A stretch of DNA of 64,000 nt from Streptomyces sp. AM 2-1-1 (GCF_029167645.1 NZ_CP119147.1:620001-684000); one strand, 5' to 3'; numbered from the stretch's first letter, positions 7,897-16,123 are shown. The notes: generated by a model not told the origin, from the sequence alone. Numbers and translations: made by a program.

Positions 7897-8628
7897 ATGA
7901 ACTCTTCCGCCCGTAACGCCACAGCTCCGACAGGACCGGCTCTCCGCCCGCGCGCACGGCGTTCCGGTGGCCTCCGCCGGTTCGGACTCCTCCCGGTCGT
8001 GACGGCGTCGATCGCGCTGGCGGCGGCCGGCTGCGGCGACACCTCCTCGACCTCGACCGATCCGGCCGGCGCGAGCCGTCCGGTTTCGGGCAGTGCCACA
8101 CCCGGGGCGCCCAGCTCGTCCGGCCGGCCCACGACCGGCGGTTCCCCGTCCGTGACCTCCGCGGCCCCCTCGGGGCCGTCCGACCCCGCCGCACCGTCGC
8201 AGACCTCCGGCGCGGCGGGCGCGAGCGCTTCCCAGCGGTGTGCGGCCGAAAAACTCACCATGGACCTGGCCCCCGCCGACGCGGGTGCCGGTCAGGTCTA
8301 CTACCGGCTCACCTTCACCAACACGTCGGCGAAGACGTGCACGCTGAAGGGCTATCCCGGTGTCTCCCTGATCCAGCGCGACGGCAGTGTGATCGGCGTC
8401 CCGGCCACGCATGAGGGGAGCGCCGGTACGAGCAAGGAGATCCGCCCCGGCGGGACGGCGGCGGTCACCCTGCACACCGTCAACGAGGGAATCTCCGACT
8501 CCCCGTGCTGGGGCCGGCCCGACTACCTCAAGGTGTATCCGCCGGGCTCCACGAAGGCGCTGACACTGCGGACCGCCCAACCGCTGGTCTGCGGCGACCG
8601 CTTCACGACCACGGCGGTGAGCGGCTGA
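7897..8628 (+). CDS. Secreted lipoprotein with DUF4232-like domain
   Basis: Predicted lipoprotein of 243 residues. It opens with a basic region (about 1-30, with RPRARRSGG), then a hydrophobic helix ending in the lipobox ALAAAGC (Cys near residue 46). A Ser/Thr/Pro-rich linker follows (about 48-115). The C-terminal domain (about 118-243) has the Cys-containing blocks CAAEKLTMDL, YYRLTFTNTSAKTCTLKGYPGV, SPCWGRPDYLKVYPPG and LVCGDRF; this is the DUF4232 pattern of actinobacterial cell-surface proteins, with four Cys likely to form disulfides. The start at ATG 7897 places the signal sequence correctly; the upstream extension is in repetitive DNA. Cell-surface location is supported, function unknown. 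Confidence 0.8.
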   Translation: MNSSARNATAPTGPALRPRARRSGGLRRFGLLPVVTASIALAAAGCGDTSSTSTDPAGASRPVSGSATPGAPSSSGRPTTGGSPSVTSAAPSGPSDPAAPSQTSGAAGASASQRCAAEKLTMDLAPADAGAGQVYYRLTFTNTSAKTCTLKGYPGVSLIQRDGSVIGVPATHEGSAGTSKEIRPGGTAAVTLHTVNEGISDSPCWGRPDYLKVYPPGSTKALTLRTAQPLVCGDRFTTTAVSG

Positions 8629-8670
8629 CGCAGCGGTGTTCCGGGGCGGCGGCCGCCGCCCCGCGGTCCG

Positions 8671-8775
8671 CGGCGCGCGGTCAGCCGGCGCGCGGTCAGC
8701 CGGCGCGCGGTCAGCCGGTGCGCGGTCAGCCGGCGCGCGGTCAGCCGGTGCGCGGTCAGCCGGCGCGCGGTCGGG
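8671..8775. repeat. 15-bp tandem repeat, six full copies plus one partial
   Basis: Unit CGGCGCGCGGTCAGC, with C or T at the fourth or fifth position (CGGTG in copies 4 and 6), repeated from 8671; the last copy diverges at TCGGG. It lies between the DUF4232-like lipoprotein stop and the next gene. No coding frame here is convincing. Confidence 0.9.
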
Positions 8776-8872
8776 AGGACTTCGCCCTTCCGCCCGGCGC
8801 CTCCCCGCGTGCCTGCCTACCTGCCGCCCCCTCTGCCGCCCTGTCCGCGGACCGGCCCTTAGGGTGCGGATC

Positions 8873-10360
8873 ATGAAGAGGTCCCTGGTGAATCGTTCCG
8901 CCGCACTGCTCGTCTCCCTGGTGCTGGCCGCGTCCGGTGCGCTGCTGACAACCGGCTGCTCTCCGGCGGGCCCCGGGTCCGGCGGATCGGAGCGGGCCGA
9001 CGGCCGCGGAGGGGGCTCCCCGGCGCCCAGGATCGGAGGGCCGGGCCGGCCCGGCCGTACGGCCGCCGAGCGGGCGTACCGGGACCTGCTCGACCACGGG
9101 CCCGACGCCAAGATCCTCACGGCTGCGCACCGGGGGCAGTGGCGGAGCGCCCCGGAGAACTCGTTGCGGGCCTTCGAGGCGGCCTTCGCGGACGGTGCGG
9201 AGCTCGTCGAGACCGACGTACGGACGACCAGGGACGGCGTTCTGGTGCTGATGCACGACCCCACGGTCGACCGCACCACCGACGGCACGGGCGCCGTCGC
9301 CGACCTGACGTGGGCGCAGCTCGGCCGGCTCCGGCTCCGTGAAGGGCTGGGGGGCGGTCGGGCGGCGGTCACCGGGGAACGGGTGCCGACGCTCGAGGAG
9401 GCGATGGAGGTCGCCAGGGACCGCGGTCTGGTGAACCTGGACAAGGGATGGGCGGAGCGTGAGGCGGTCTGGGACGTCCTCACCCGCACCGGCACGGTCC
9501 ACAACGGGCTCTTCAAGAGCGACGCGCCGGTAGCCGAGGTCGGGGAGTTCCTCGCCGCCCACCCACGAGCCCTCTACATGCACAAGATCACGGACGCCGG
9601 CATCGGCGACGTCGAACGCTTCGGCGACGACCGGCCGGTGGCGTACGAGGTCACCTTCGACAGCGTCCAGGACGCCGTGGCCCGCAGGCCGTTCCTCGAC
9701 GCGCTCGCCAGGCACAGCCGGGTCTGGAGCAACACCATGGGGAACGGCCTGTCGGACCACATGACCGACGAGGCGTCGCTGACCGATCCCCTGCGCGGCT
9801 GGGAGGCGTTGGCGCGCGGTTTCCGTACGACCGTCTTCCAGACGGACGACGTCGCGAAGGTCGAGTCCTGGCTCCGCTCCGGCGAGGGCGACCCCGTACC
9901 GCGCGGCGCGGTACGGGTGCAGGCGGAGGATTTCCGGGCCGGCGAGGGGACGGGCTACCACGACGACGACGCCGCGAACAGGGGTGGGTTCGGCATGCGT
10001 CCCGGCGAGGGCGTCGACGTCGGCGACGCCGACGGCAATGTCCGGGTCAGCTGGATGCGCGGCGGGGAGTGGCTGACGTACGACGTGGACGTTCCGCGTA
10101 CGGGGACGTACGCCCTCTCCGCACGGGTCTCCTCGACGTACTCCCCGGCCGGTACGTACACCGTCTCCTTCGACGGCGGCGAGGAGAGTGAGCGGGTCGC
10201 CGTGCGCAACACCACCAGCCACGCCAAGGAAGTGCTCCAGCCCGGCGGGGTACGGCGGCGGCTCACCGCCGGGCACCACGTCCTCAAGGTCTCCCTGCCC
10301 ACCGGCGTACCGCAGAACTGGAACCTCGACTACCTCCAGCTCGTGCCGGTCCGCGGCTGA
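8873..10360 (+). CDS. Secreted glycerophosphodiester phosphodiesterase with CBM6-like domain
   Basis: Lipoprotein phosphodiesterase of 495 residues that would release glycerol-3-phosphate from glycerophosphodiesters outside the cell. Signal and lipobox: MKRSLVNRS then a hydrophobic stretch ending GALLTTGC (Cys about residue 26). The GDPD domain (about 80-350) shows AAHRGQWRSAPENSLRAF with the catalytic His-Arg and Glu-Asn, ELVETDVRTTRDGVLVLMHD with the metal-binding Glu-x-Asp and second His, and DRTTDGTG. A C-terminal beta-sandwich (about 365-495) starts VQAEDF, carries GEWLTYDVDVPRTGTYALS, and ends in NWNLDYLQLVPV; this is a CBM6/CBM35-like carbohydrate-binding module. That combination suggests action on a polymer such as teichoic acid or a bound substrate. 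ATG 8873 fits the signal peptide. Confidence 0.85.
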   Translation: MKRSLVNRSAALLVSLVLAASGALLTTGCSPAGPGSGGSERADGRGGGSPAPRIGGPGRPGRTAAERAYRDLLDHGPDAKILTAAHRGQWRSAPENSLRAFEAAFADGAELVETDVRTTRDGVLVLMHDPTVDRTTDGTGAVADLTWAQLGRLRLREGLGGGRAAVTGERVPTLEEAMEVARDRGLVNLDKGWAEREAVWDVLTRTGTVHNGLFKSDAPVAEVGEFLAAHPRALYMHKITDAGIGDVERFGDDRPVAYEVTFDSVQDAVARRPFLDALARHSRVWSNTMGNGLSDHMTDEASLTDPLRGWEALARGFRTTVFQTDDVAKVESWLRSGEGDPVPRGAVRVQAEDFRAGEGTGYHDDDAANRGGFGMRPGEGVDVGDADGNVRVSWMRGGEWLTYDVDVPRTGTYALSARVSSTYSPAGTYTVSFDGGEESERVAVRNTTSHAKEVLQPGGVRRRLTAGHHVLKVSLPTGVPQNWNLDYLQLVPVRG

Positions 10361-10562
10361 CCGGGCGGCTCGCCTCCGTGCCGGGGCTCTTCCCGCCAGG
10401 CGCGTTCGGCCCGGGTGACCGGGGGCCGCGGGCCGGTGGCGGACGTGTCCGCGACAGCGCGCCGCCGCCGGGGGCGCTACCGCGCGCTTACCGGGGTACG
10501 AGGAGCGCCACAGGGGTCCCGCTCCCGCGGGGGCTGCCCCGTTCGTGCTGTCGAGGAGTGTC

Positions 10563-12266
10563 ATGGTGGCTGCTTCGTCGCGTCGTCTTCAGGACGTCGC
10601 GCGGGAGGTGTTCGGCTGGGAGCGGTTGCGGCCGGAGCAGGTGATGGCGATGGAAGCGGTGATGGAGCGGCGCGACGCCCTGGTGGTGATGCCCACGGGC
10701 GCCGGGAAGTCGGCCGTCTACCAGGTTCCCGGTGTGCTGCTGTCGGGCCCGACCGTCGTGGTGTCGCCGCTCATCGCGCTCCAGCGCGACCAGGTCCAGG
10801 GGCTGCTCCGGCGCGAGGGTACGGACGCGGCCGCGGTGAACTCGACGCAGAGCGGCAACGAGAACGCGGCGGTGTGGGACAGGATCAGCGAGGGCGATGT
10901 CGACTTCCTCTTCCTCGCGCCCGAGCAGTTGGCGAAGGACGAGGTGGTCGAGCAGCTCGCGGCCGCGAAGCCGGCGTTGTTCGTCGTCGACGAGGCCCAG
11001 TGCGTCTCGTCCTGGGGTCACGACTTCCGGCCCGAGTACCTGCGGCTCGGGCAGGTGCTCGACCGCATCGGGCGTCCGCCGGTGCTGGCCCTGACGGCGA
11101 GCGCGGCGGCCCCGGTGCGGGCCGACATCATCGCGCACCTGGGGATGCGGGACGTGCACGAGGTCGTCACCGGCTTCGACCGGCCCAACATCCACCTGGA
11201 GGTGATCCCCTTCCGGGACGCCGCGGTCAAGAGGCGGGCGGTGGTCGAGCGTGCCGCGGCGGAGCCCAAGCCGGGTCTGGTGTACGCGGCCACGCGGCGC
11301 GAGGCGGAGAAGTACGCGGACGAGCTCGGCCAGCTGGGGCTGGACGTGGCGGCTTACCACGCGGGGCTTCCGGCGCAGGAGCGCGGCGACGTGCACGACC
11401 GCTTCCTGGCGGGCTCGCTGGACGTGGTGGTGGCGACGTCCGCCTTCGGCATGGGCATCGACAAGCCGGACGTGCGCTTCGTGCTCCACGCCTCCGTGCC
11501 CGGCTCGCTGGACGCGTACTACCAGGAGATAGGCAGGGCCGGCCGGGACGGTGAGCCGTCCCGCGCGATCCTCGCGTACCGGCCGCAGGACCTCGGGCTC
11601 CAGCGTTTCTTCGCGGCGGGCCGCCCGGACCCGGACACCGTGACCCAGGTGGCGCGCACGCTGGCGGACCACGACGGTCCCGTACGCCCCAGCGAGTTGC
11701 GGGACGAGACGAACCTGACGGCAAGCCGGCTGACGGCCGTCGTCAACCTCCTGGAGCAGGTCGACGCGGTTCGCACCACCGGCGACGGGGACGTGGAGCC
11801 GGCCCCCGGCATCGACGCGGCCCGCGCCGCCCAGCAGGCGGTCGAGCTGGGCGACGCCCACCAGCAGTTGGAGCGCTCCCGGGTGGACATGATGCGCGGC
11901 TACGCGGAGACCACCGGCTGCCGCCGCCGCTTCCTCCTCGGTTACTTCGGGCAGGTCCGAAGCGACTCCGAGGGGTGCGGCTCCTGCGACCAGTGCGAGG
12001 CGGCCGAGCTGTCCCGGGCGGGCGCGGAGCTCGGTCCGGCGGTCCTGGCGGGCACCGGAGGGCTGATACCCGCTCCTTCCGCCCCGGCCCCGTCGGAGGA
12101 CGAGCACCCCTTCCACCCCGGCACCCGGGTCCGGCACCAGCACTGGGGCGAGGGTTCGGTGATGAGCGAGGAGGAGGAGCGTCTGACGGTGCTGTTCGAG
12201 ACCGTGGGGTACCGCACCCTGTCTTTGGAGGTCGTGCGGCAACAGGGCCTGCTCGACGTGTGCTGA
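10563..12266 (+). CDS. recQ: RecQ-family ATP-dependent DNA helicase
   Basis: 3'-5' DNA helicase of the RecQ family, 567 residues, acting in DNA repair and recombination. Helicase motifs in order: LRPEQVMAMEAV, Walker A MPTGAGKS (about residue 40), DEAQCVSSWGHDFRPEY (motif II and aromatic loop), LTASAAAPVRADI, GFDRPNIHLEV, then the second RecA domain with VYAATRREAEKYADEL, VVVATSAFGMGIDKPDVRFV and YYQEIGRAGRDGEPS. A zinc-binding region follows with CRRRFLLGYFG and CGSCDQC. The HRDC domain is absent and the protein ends in a short beta-rich tail (HPGTRVRHQHWGEGSVM). ATG 10563 is preferred over an upstream GTG because GAGGAG (10552-10557) lies just before it. A 12-copy 15-bp repeat lies 34 bp beyond the stop. 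Confidence 0.93.
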   Translation: MVAASSRRLQDVAREVFGWERLRPEQVMAMEAVMERRDALVVMPTGAGKSAVYQVPGVLLSGPTVVVSPLIALQRDQVQGLLRREGTDAAAVNSTQSGNENAAVWDRISEGDVDFLFLAPEQLAKDEVVEQLAAAKPALFVVDEAQCVSSWGHDFRPEYLRLGQVLDRIGRPPVLALTASAAAPVRADIIAHLGMRDVHEVVTGFDRPNIHLEVIPFRDAAVKRRAVVERAAAEPKPGLVYAATRREAEKYADELGQLGLDVAAYHAGLPAQERGDVHDRFLAGSLDVVVATSAFGMGIDKPDVRFVLHASVPGSLDAYYQEIGRAGRDGEPSRAILAYRPQDLGLQRFFAAGRPDPDTVTQVARTLADHDGPVRPSELRDETNLTASRLTAVVNLLEQVDAVRTTGDGDVEPAPGIDAARAAQQAVELGDAHQQLERSRVDMMRGYAETTGCRRRFLLGYFGQVRSDSEGCGSCDQCEAAELSRAGAELGPAVLAGTGGLIPAPSAPAPSEDEHPFHPGTRVRHQHWGEGSVMSEEEERLTVLFETVGYRTLSLEVVRQQGLLDVC

Positions 12267-12300
12267 TCGCGCGGGGCGGCGCTCCCGCGCCACGAGGCCG

Positions 12301-12487
12301 GGCCCGGCTCACCGGGGCCCGGCTCAGCGGGGCCCGGCTCAGCGGGGCCCGGCTCAGCGGGGCCCGGCTCAGCGGGGCCCGGCTCAGCGGGGCCCGGCTC
12401 AGCGGGGCCCGGCTCAGCGGGGCCCGGCTCAGCGGGGCCCGGCTCAGCGGGGCCCGGCTCAGCGGGGCTGGGCTCAGCGGGGCTGGG
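12301..12487. repeat. 15-bp tandem repeat, 12 copies
   Basis: Unit GGCCCGGCTCAGCGG repeated 12 times from 12301 to 12480, plus a partial copy; the first unit (CACCGG) and the last ones (GGCTGGG) are variants, the middle nine or so identical. It begins 34 bp past the recQ stop. The near-identity of the inner units suggests recent slippage or unequal crossover. Open frames across it are low-complexity artefacts. Confidence 0.95.
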
Positions 12488-12526
12488 CCTCGTGGTGACG
12501 CTGGGCGCCTTCGCCCACGCCGGTGT

Positions 12527-12854
12527 TCAGGTGCCCGTCCGCCGCACCACGGTGACCGCTCCGGGCGTCGGAGCGAACTCCTCGCCGGCCGGCTGTCCGA
12601 CGAGTGCCTCACCCGGGGGCCGGGGCAGCCGGACCGGTGCGTCACCGTGGTTCACCAGGGAGGGCCCCGGCGATCCGGGTGGGGGTGTCGTGGCGGCGCA
12701 GGTACACGAGTGCGGCCGGAGCACGGCGGTGCGGGGGGAGTTCGCACCGCCGGCCGCCCTCGCGGGTGACGGTGGGCATCGTGACCCACTCGACCAGGGC
12801 GTGGGGCAGGTCGGGGGCTGCCGGGCAGGGAACCAACAGGCCTCCCGTACACAA
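12527..12854 (-). pseudogene. Decayed coding fragment, possibly C-terminus of a glycoside hydrolase
   Basis: No intact gene is seen between 12488 and 12961. On the minus strand a short stretch reads as protein: LVNHGDAPVRLP (about 12645-12610), then GEEFAPTPGAVTVVRR near 12530. Pieces such as LPHALVEWVTMPTVTREG lie in another frame upstream. This resembles the C-terminal Ala/Val-rich beta domain of actinobacterial beta-galactosidases (VNHG-x-x-PV...VAVVR), now frame-disrupted and without its catalytic part. The match is by eye and weak. The rest of the 12.5-12.96 kb gap shows nothing recognisable. Confidence 0.25.
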
Positions 12855-12961
12855 GAGTCGAGACGTCGAACACCTTCCTCGACGGCACCGGAGCCCTGCC
12901 CGTCACGCACCCCGGCCTGACACCGCCCCGTCAAAGATGGGGGCACGGGTGCCGGGGTCCT

Positions 12962-13648
12962 CTAGCGGAGGGTGGAGACACCGGCGAGGAAGATGTCCAC
13001 CCCGACGAGGAACTGCTCGCGGTCGTCGTGTTCGCCCAGCCGGGTCGCCGCCGCGTGCACGAACGGGTACCGGGCGGGGTCGATCCGCGCCCACTGCGTG
13101 GCGGCGTCCTCGAGGAAGGTCTCCCGGTCTGCGCCGCTGCCCCTGCGCAGCCGTGCGTTCGCGGCGTTCTGCGCGGCGACACCGAGGACGTAGTTCACCA
13201 GCGCGCCGGCCGCGTCGAAGCGCGCCTCCTGCGGAACGTCGAGGGCGTCGAGCAGGCGGCCGACACCCTCGTAGAAGTCCAGCAGCGCGGGCCGCCACGG
13301 CTGGCGGGAGAATTCCGCACCCACCCAGGGGTGGGCGTCGATCGCGTCGAACAGTCCGAGGGCGAGGGCGCGCAGTGCGCCACGCGGATCCGCGTCGGCG
13401 CCCGCGCCGGACATCACGCCGGTGATCACCTCGTCAGCGGCCGTCGCGAGCAGATCCCCCTTGTCCTTGACGTGGTGGTAGATGGCGCCGTAACCGGTGC
13501 TCAGGCGCACGGTGAGGGCGCGCAGCGTCAGTGCTTTCTCGCCGCCGCCGTCCAGCATCTCGATCGCGGTCCGGATGATGATCTCCCTCGACAGGCTGTC
13601 CGTCCGCCGGGGCGAGCGCGCGGATCCCTTCGCTTTTTCCTTCTCCAT
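12962..13648 (-). CDS. TetR-family transcriptional regulator
   Basis: TetR-type regulator of 228 residues. After a basic leader (MEKEKAKGSARSPRRTDSLS) comes the HTH: REIIIRTAIEMLDGGGEKALTLRALTVRLSTGYGAIYHHVKDKGDLLA, about residues 18-70, split here only by description, with G-Y-G-A-I-Y-H-H-V as the recognition helix. The C-terminal half has PWVGAEFSRQPWRPALLDFYEGVGRLLDAL and is of the TetR_C type. ATG 13648 is the natural start, 109 bp from the divergent monooxygenase gene. Two TTGGA/TCCAA-type inverted repeats lie in that gap. The pair repeats the common arrangement of a TetR repressor controlling a divergent flavin enzyme; ligand unknown. Confidence 0.88.
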   Translation of the reverse strand: MEKEKAKGSARSPRRTDSLSREIIIRTAIEMLDGGGEKALTLRALTVRLSTGYGAIYHHVKDKGDLLATAADEVITGVMSGAGADADPRGALRALALGLFDAIDAHPWVGAEFSRQPWRPALLDFYEGVGRLLDALDVPQEARFDAAGALVNYVLGVAAQNAANARLRRGSGADRETFLEDAATQWARIDPARYPFVHAAATRLGEHDDREQFLVGVDIFLAGVSTLR

Positions 13649-13663
13649 CGCCCCAGCATCGCA

Positions 13664-13715
13664 TGGATGGAGCGCCGATCCAACGCGTGCTAGCTTGATT
13701 GGAGTGACGATCCAA
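13664..13715. promoter_or_regulatory. Two candidate TetR operators between the regulator and the monooxygenase
   Basis: Site 1: TGGAT (13664-13668) and ATCCA (13678-13682), 9 bases apart. Site 2: TTGGA (13699-13703) and TCCAA (13711-13715), 7 bases apart. Both lie in the divergent intergenic region. The half-sites share TGGA. They are imperfect, so this is a candidate from position and symmetry only. Confidence 0.45.
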
Positions 13716-13756
13716 AGGGGGCGTCGCGGCATTCGGCCATTCCTGTGGAGGACACC

Positions 13757-14890
13757 ATGACGACACCGGTCACGATCATCGGAGCGGGTCTGGGCGGCCT
13801 GACGCTCGCCCGCGTTCTGCACGTGCACGGCATCCCCGCCACGGTCTACGAGGCCGAGCCCGCACCGGACTCGCGCCGTCAGGGCGGCCTGCTCGACCTC
13901 CACCCCCACAGCGGGCAGGCCGCTCTGGAGGCGGCCGGACTGACGGAGGAGTTCCGCAAGCTGGTCCTTCCGGGCCGCGAGGCGTACCGGATCCTGGACC
14001 GGGCGGGGAACGTGCTGCTCGACCTGCCCGACGTCGGATCCGGCGAACGCCCGGAAGTCCCGCGCGGCGCGCTGCGGCAGATGCTGCTCGACTCCCTGCC
14101 CGCCGAAACCGTCCGCTGGGGCCACAAGGTCACTGCCGTCCGGGCCCTCGGCGACGGCCGCCGACAGGTGACCTTCGCCGCCGGCACCACGATCGTCGCG
14201 GACCTGCTCGTCGGCGCCGACGGCGCCTGGTCGCGCGTGAGGCCGCTGTTGTCGCCGGCCACACCGGAGTACTTCGGCATCTGCAGCGTGGAGACGTTCC
14301 TCTTCGACGCCGAAACCCGCCACCCCGCCTCCGTGGAGGCGGTCGGAGCAGGCTCACTGTTCGCGCTCGCACCAGGCAGGGGACTGCTGGCCCACCGGGA
14401 AGGCGGCGGAACCCTGCACACCTACGTACAGCTGAAGAAGCCCCGGGACTGGTTCACCGACCTCGACACCACCGATGACCAAGCCCTCACCGCACGGGTG
14501 ATGCGGGAATTCGACGGGTGGGCCCCCGCGCTCACCGCATTGATCGTCGACAGCGACACCCCGCCGGTCCTGCGTCCCATATTCACCCTGCCGGCCGGGC
14601 ACCGCTGGGAGCGCGTGCCGGGGGTGACCCTGCTCGGCGACGCCGCCCATCTGCGGGCACCGAACGGCGAAGGCGCCAACCTGGCCATGCTGGACGGCGC
14701 CGAACTCGGCCGCGCCCTCGCCGCGCATCCCGACGCTGCGGAGACGGCGCTCGCCGCGCACGAAGAGACCATGTTCGCCCGCGCCGCTGCCGCGGAAGCG
14801 AAGGACGACGGCTTTTACACCACCATGATCGACGACCACGCGCCCCACAGCCTGCTCGCCCTGATGACCGGCGCCACATCCGAAGCGTGA
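13757..14890 (+). CDS. FAD-dependent monooxygenase (TetX/PHBH class)
   Basis: Class A flavin monooxygenase of 377 residues, the family of p-hydroxybenzoate hydroxylase and the tetracycline-inactivating TetX. It would use NAD(P)H and O2 to hydroxylate a small aromatic or polyketide. Seen: N-terminal GxGxxG with VTIIGAGLGGLTLARVLHVHG (about residues 5-25; key glycines at GAGLGG), then YEAEPAP with the ribose-binding Glu; the internal DG motif VGADGAWSRVRPLL (about 158); and the second FAD motif GVTLLGDAAHLRAPNGEGAN (about 290). GGAGG at 13747-13751 sets the ATG at 13757. Divergent from a TetR gene. TetX-like function is possible (GGLLDLHPHSGQAAL resembles it), but the substrate is not shown. 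Confidence 0.85.
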   Translation: MTTPVTIIGAGLGGLTLARVLHVHGIPATVYEAEPAPDSRRQGGLLDLHPHSGQAALEAAGLTEEFRKLVLPGREAYRILDRAGNVLLDLPDVGSGERPEVPRGALRQMLLDSLPAETVRWGHKVTAVRALGDGRRQVTFAAGTTIVADLLVGADGAWSRVRPLLSPATPEYFGICSVETFLFDAETRHPASVEAVGAGSLFALAPGRGLLAHREGGGTLHTYVQLKKPRDWFTDLDTTDDQALTARVMREFDGWAPALTALIVDSDTPPVLRPIFTLPAGHRWERVPGVTLLGDAAHLRAPNGEGANLAMLDGAELGRALAAHPDAAETALAAHEETMFARAAAAEAKDDGFYTTMIDDHAPHSLLALMTGATSEA

Positions 14891-15022
14891 TCCACGGCGC
14901 TGACCGTCGCTGCATGCACGGGACTGGTCGGGAACGAGGAGTTCGCCCAGGCACTCCGGCGGCTGGAACGCTTCGGCTGCGGCACGAATCCCTTGATCTG
15001 CGGGTCGCGGGCGACGATCTAC
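14891..15022. other. Gap after the monooxygenase, no gene recognised
   Basis: No intact gene. The plus strand reads GNEEFAQALRRLERFGCG for a short stretch near 14926-14985, protein-like but unassigned. It leads directly into decayed transposase pieces. Confidence 0.4.
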
Positions 15023-15232
15023 TCAGTCGCGGCAGCGACGCGGGCTCCTACGACCGCAAGGACCGCGGGCCGCCCTCGGACCACGTGTGACGCCACCGCT
15101 GCACCGATCGGACACTGATCCGCAGATCCCTGGCGATCGCCGTACTGCCCTCGCCACGAGCGAACCGCTCAGCCGCCTGGAGCCGTAACTCCTCGCGCCT
15201 GCACTGCCGTTCAGCGGCAAACCCGCCACCCT
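15023..15232 (-). pseudogene. IS630-family transposase N-terminal remnant
   Basis: Minus-strand reading from about 15229: GGGFAAERQCRREELRLQAA, then ERFARGEGSTAIARDLRIS, VRSVQRWRHTWSEGGPRSLR and, after an in-frame TAG, EPASLPRLS. This is the N-terminal helix-turn-helix region of IS630-type transposases of actinobacteria (REELRLxAAExFAxGExxxxIAxDLRxSxRSVQRWR). The usual start segment (MRYP-type) is lost just upstream, a stop interrupts the frame, and the catalytic DDE part is absent, so the gene is dead. It abuts an IS5-type fragment. Confidence 0.7.
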
Positions 15233-15345
15233 ATCTCAGTAGGCCCGGCAACGTTGGCGACAACCAGAGGCTCTCCCCGCTGGGGTCTGTGTGGACCTGC
15301 ACGTCCACCGTGCCGCTTGCGTTGGAGTAGTCGGCCCCGCCGCCG
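15233..15345 (-). pseudogene. IS5-family transposase internal fragment
   Basis: Minus-strand reading: DYSNASGTVDVQVHTDPSGE, then SLWLSPTLPGLLR and a stop at about 15236. The block VQV-x-x-DPxG-x-x-LWxSPxLPG is the region around the first catalytic Asp-downstream strand in IS5/DDE transposases of Streptomyces (VNVQVIADPxGxLLWxSPALPG). Only about 35 codons remain. It joins the IS630 fragment directly, giving a mosaic of two dead elements. Confidence 0.55.
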
Positions 15346-15605
15346 CCGGCCCGGTCGCACTCCGCGAGCGCGCTGTCCAGGAGAACGCAATCCGGATCGT
15401 GTGCGCGTGGCTGAAAGTAGCAGCCTCATCAGACAAGATCAGGCCACGACTGAAAGTGATCGTTGTTCCCCTGAAGTGATCAGCCATAAGGTCACCCTGA
15501 CCTGCGACAGAGACATGAAAGCCTGCCGGGCGAGCATCCAACTCCCACGGGAGGAGATGCACCCCTCCCTATTCCGCACGGTCGGTCTCGACTCACACAA
15601 TCAGA
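15346..15605. other. Gap before the small secreted protein gene, no gene recognised
   Basis: About 260 bp, noticeably richer in A/T than the flanks, with no convincing reading frame. It presumably holds the promoter of the gene at 15606; no -35/-10 pair was clear enough to call. Confidence 0.4.
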
Positions 15606-16055
15606 ATGGGACATACTGCGAAATCTATCTACGCGCGTTCAACTTCTCTGTATGCATCGGTCCGTCGAATCGCAGTGGTGTTGTTCAGCGTCGTGACAGT
15701 TGTCGGCATATGCAGCAGCCCTGCACAGGCGGGCAGCTACACCAGCTATATGGCCGGGGTGGAAGCGGGTTTTGAGTCCAGCCACTGGAACGAGGACTCC
15801 GCTGCCACAACGACGACCATCAAGTTCACCGGCTGCACCAGCGGCAGCAGTGCCGTGCACGTCAAACTGGCGAAGGACATCAACAACCTTCCCGACAACT
15901 ACTACGTCGATGCCGCGTTCACGAAGTGCTTGGAGAGCAGCACTTCGACCTCCACAGGCGTTTGGGATGACCACGGGGCCGGCAGTTACTACTTCATCGT
16001 CAACGACGGTGGGTACGCCACCGTCTCGGTCAAAAGTTTGACTGTCTCTTGGTAA
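15606..16055 (+). CDS. Small secreted protein of unknown function
   Basis: 149 residues, not recognised. A long basic leader (MGHTAKSIYARSTSLYASVRR) precedes a hydrophobic core (IAVVLFSVVTVVGICSS) and the signal-peptidase site AQA-GSY (about residue 42). The mature part (about 107 residues) is rich in Ser, Thr, Tyr and small residues, with two cysteines (FTGCTSGS and FTKCLESS) that could form one disulfide; strand-like segments such as TTTTIKFTG and YYFIVNDGGYATVSVKSLTV suggest a beta-sandwich. Codon use is less G/C-biased than in the neighbours, as in the following three genes. A GC-rich hairpin separates it from an ABC-transporter gene set in the same direction, so it may be the exported or sensed partner of that set, which is inference. 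No good ribosome binding site is seen. Confidence 0.7.
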   Translation: MGHTAKSIYARSTSLYASVRRIAVVLFSVVTVVGICSSPAQAGSYTSYMAGVEAGFESSHWNEDSAATTTTIKFTGCTSGSSAVHVKLAKDINNLPDNYYVDAAFTKCLESSTSTSTGVWDDHGAGSYYFIVNDGGYATVSVKSLTVSW

Positions 16056-16064
16056 TTGCACCCT

Positions 16065-16096
16065 CCCCGGCCACTCGCCCACGCGGGTGGCCGGGG
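16065..16096 (+). terminator. Hairpin between secreted protein and ABC genes
   Basis: A 10-bp stem CCCCGGCCAC (16065-16074) against 16087-16096, with a small CCC/GGG pairing inside the loop. No T-run follows, so it may be a terminator or an attenuator or mRNA-stabilising hairpin that makes the upstream gene more highly expressed. Confidence 0.6.
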
Positions 16097-16123
16097 CCTG
16101 CTCTGTCGATGAGGGTTACTTTC

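Noticed and set aside
8671..12487. The tandem repeats as CRISPR arrays
   Set aside because: Units are contiguous with no spacers, and no cas genes are near.
12488..12961. The overlapping frames (plus and minus) after the recQ repeat array as genes
   Set aside because: They are low-complexity, overlap in all frames, have no ribosome binding site, and the only protein-like part is a short broken C-terminal piece.
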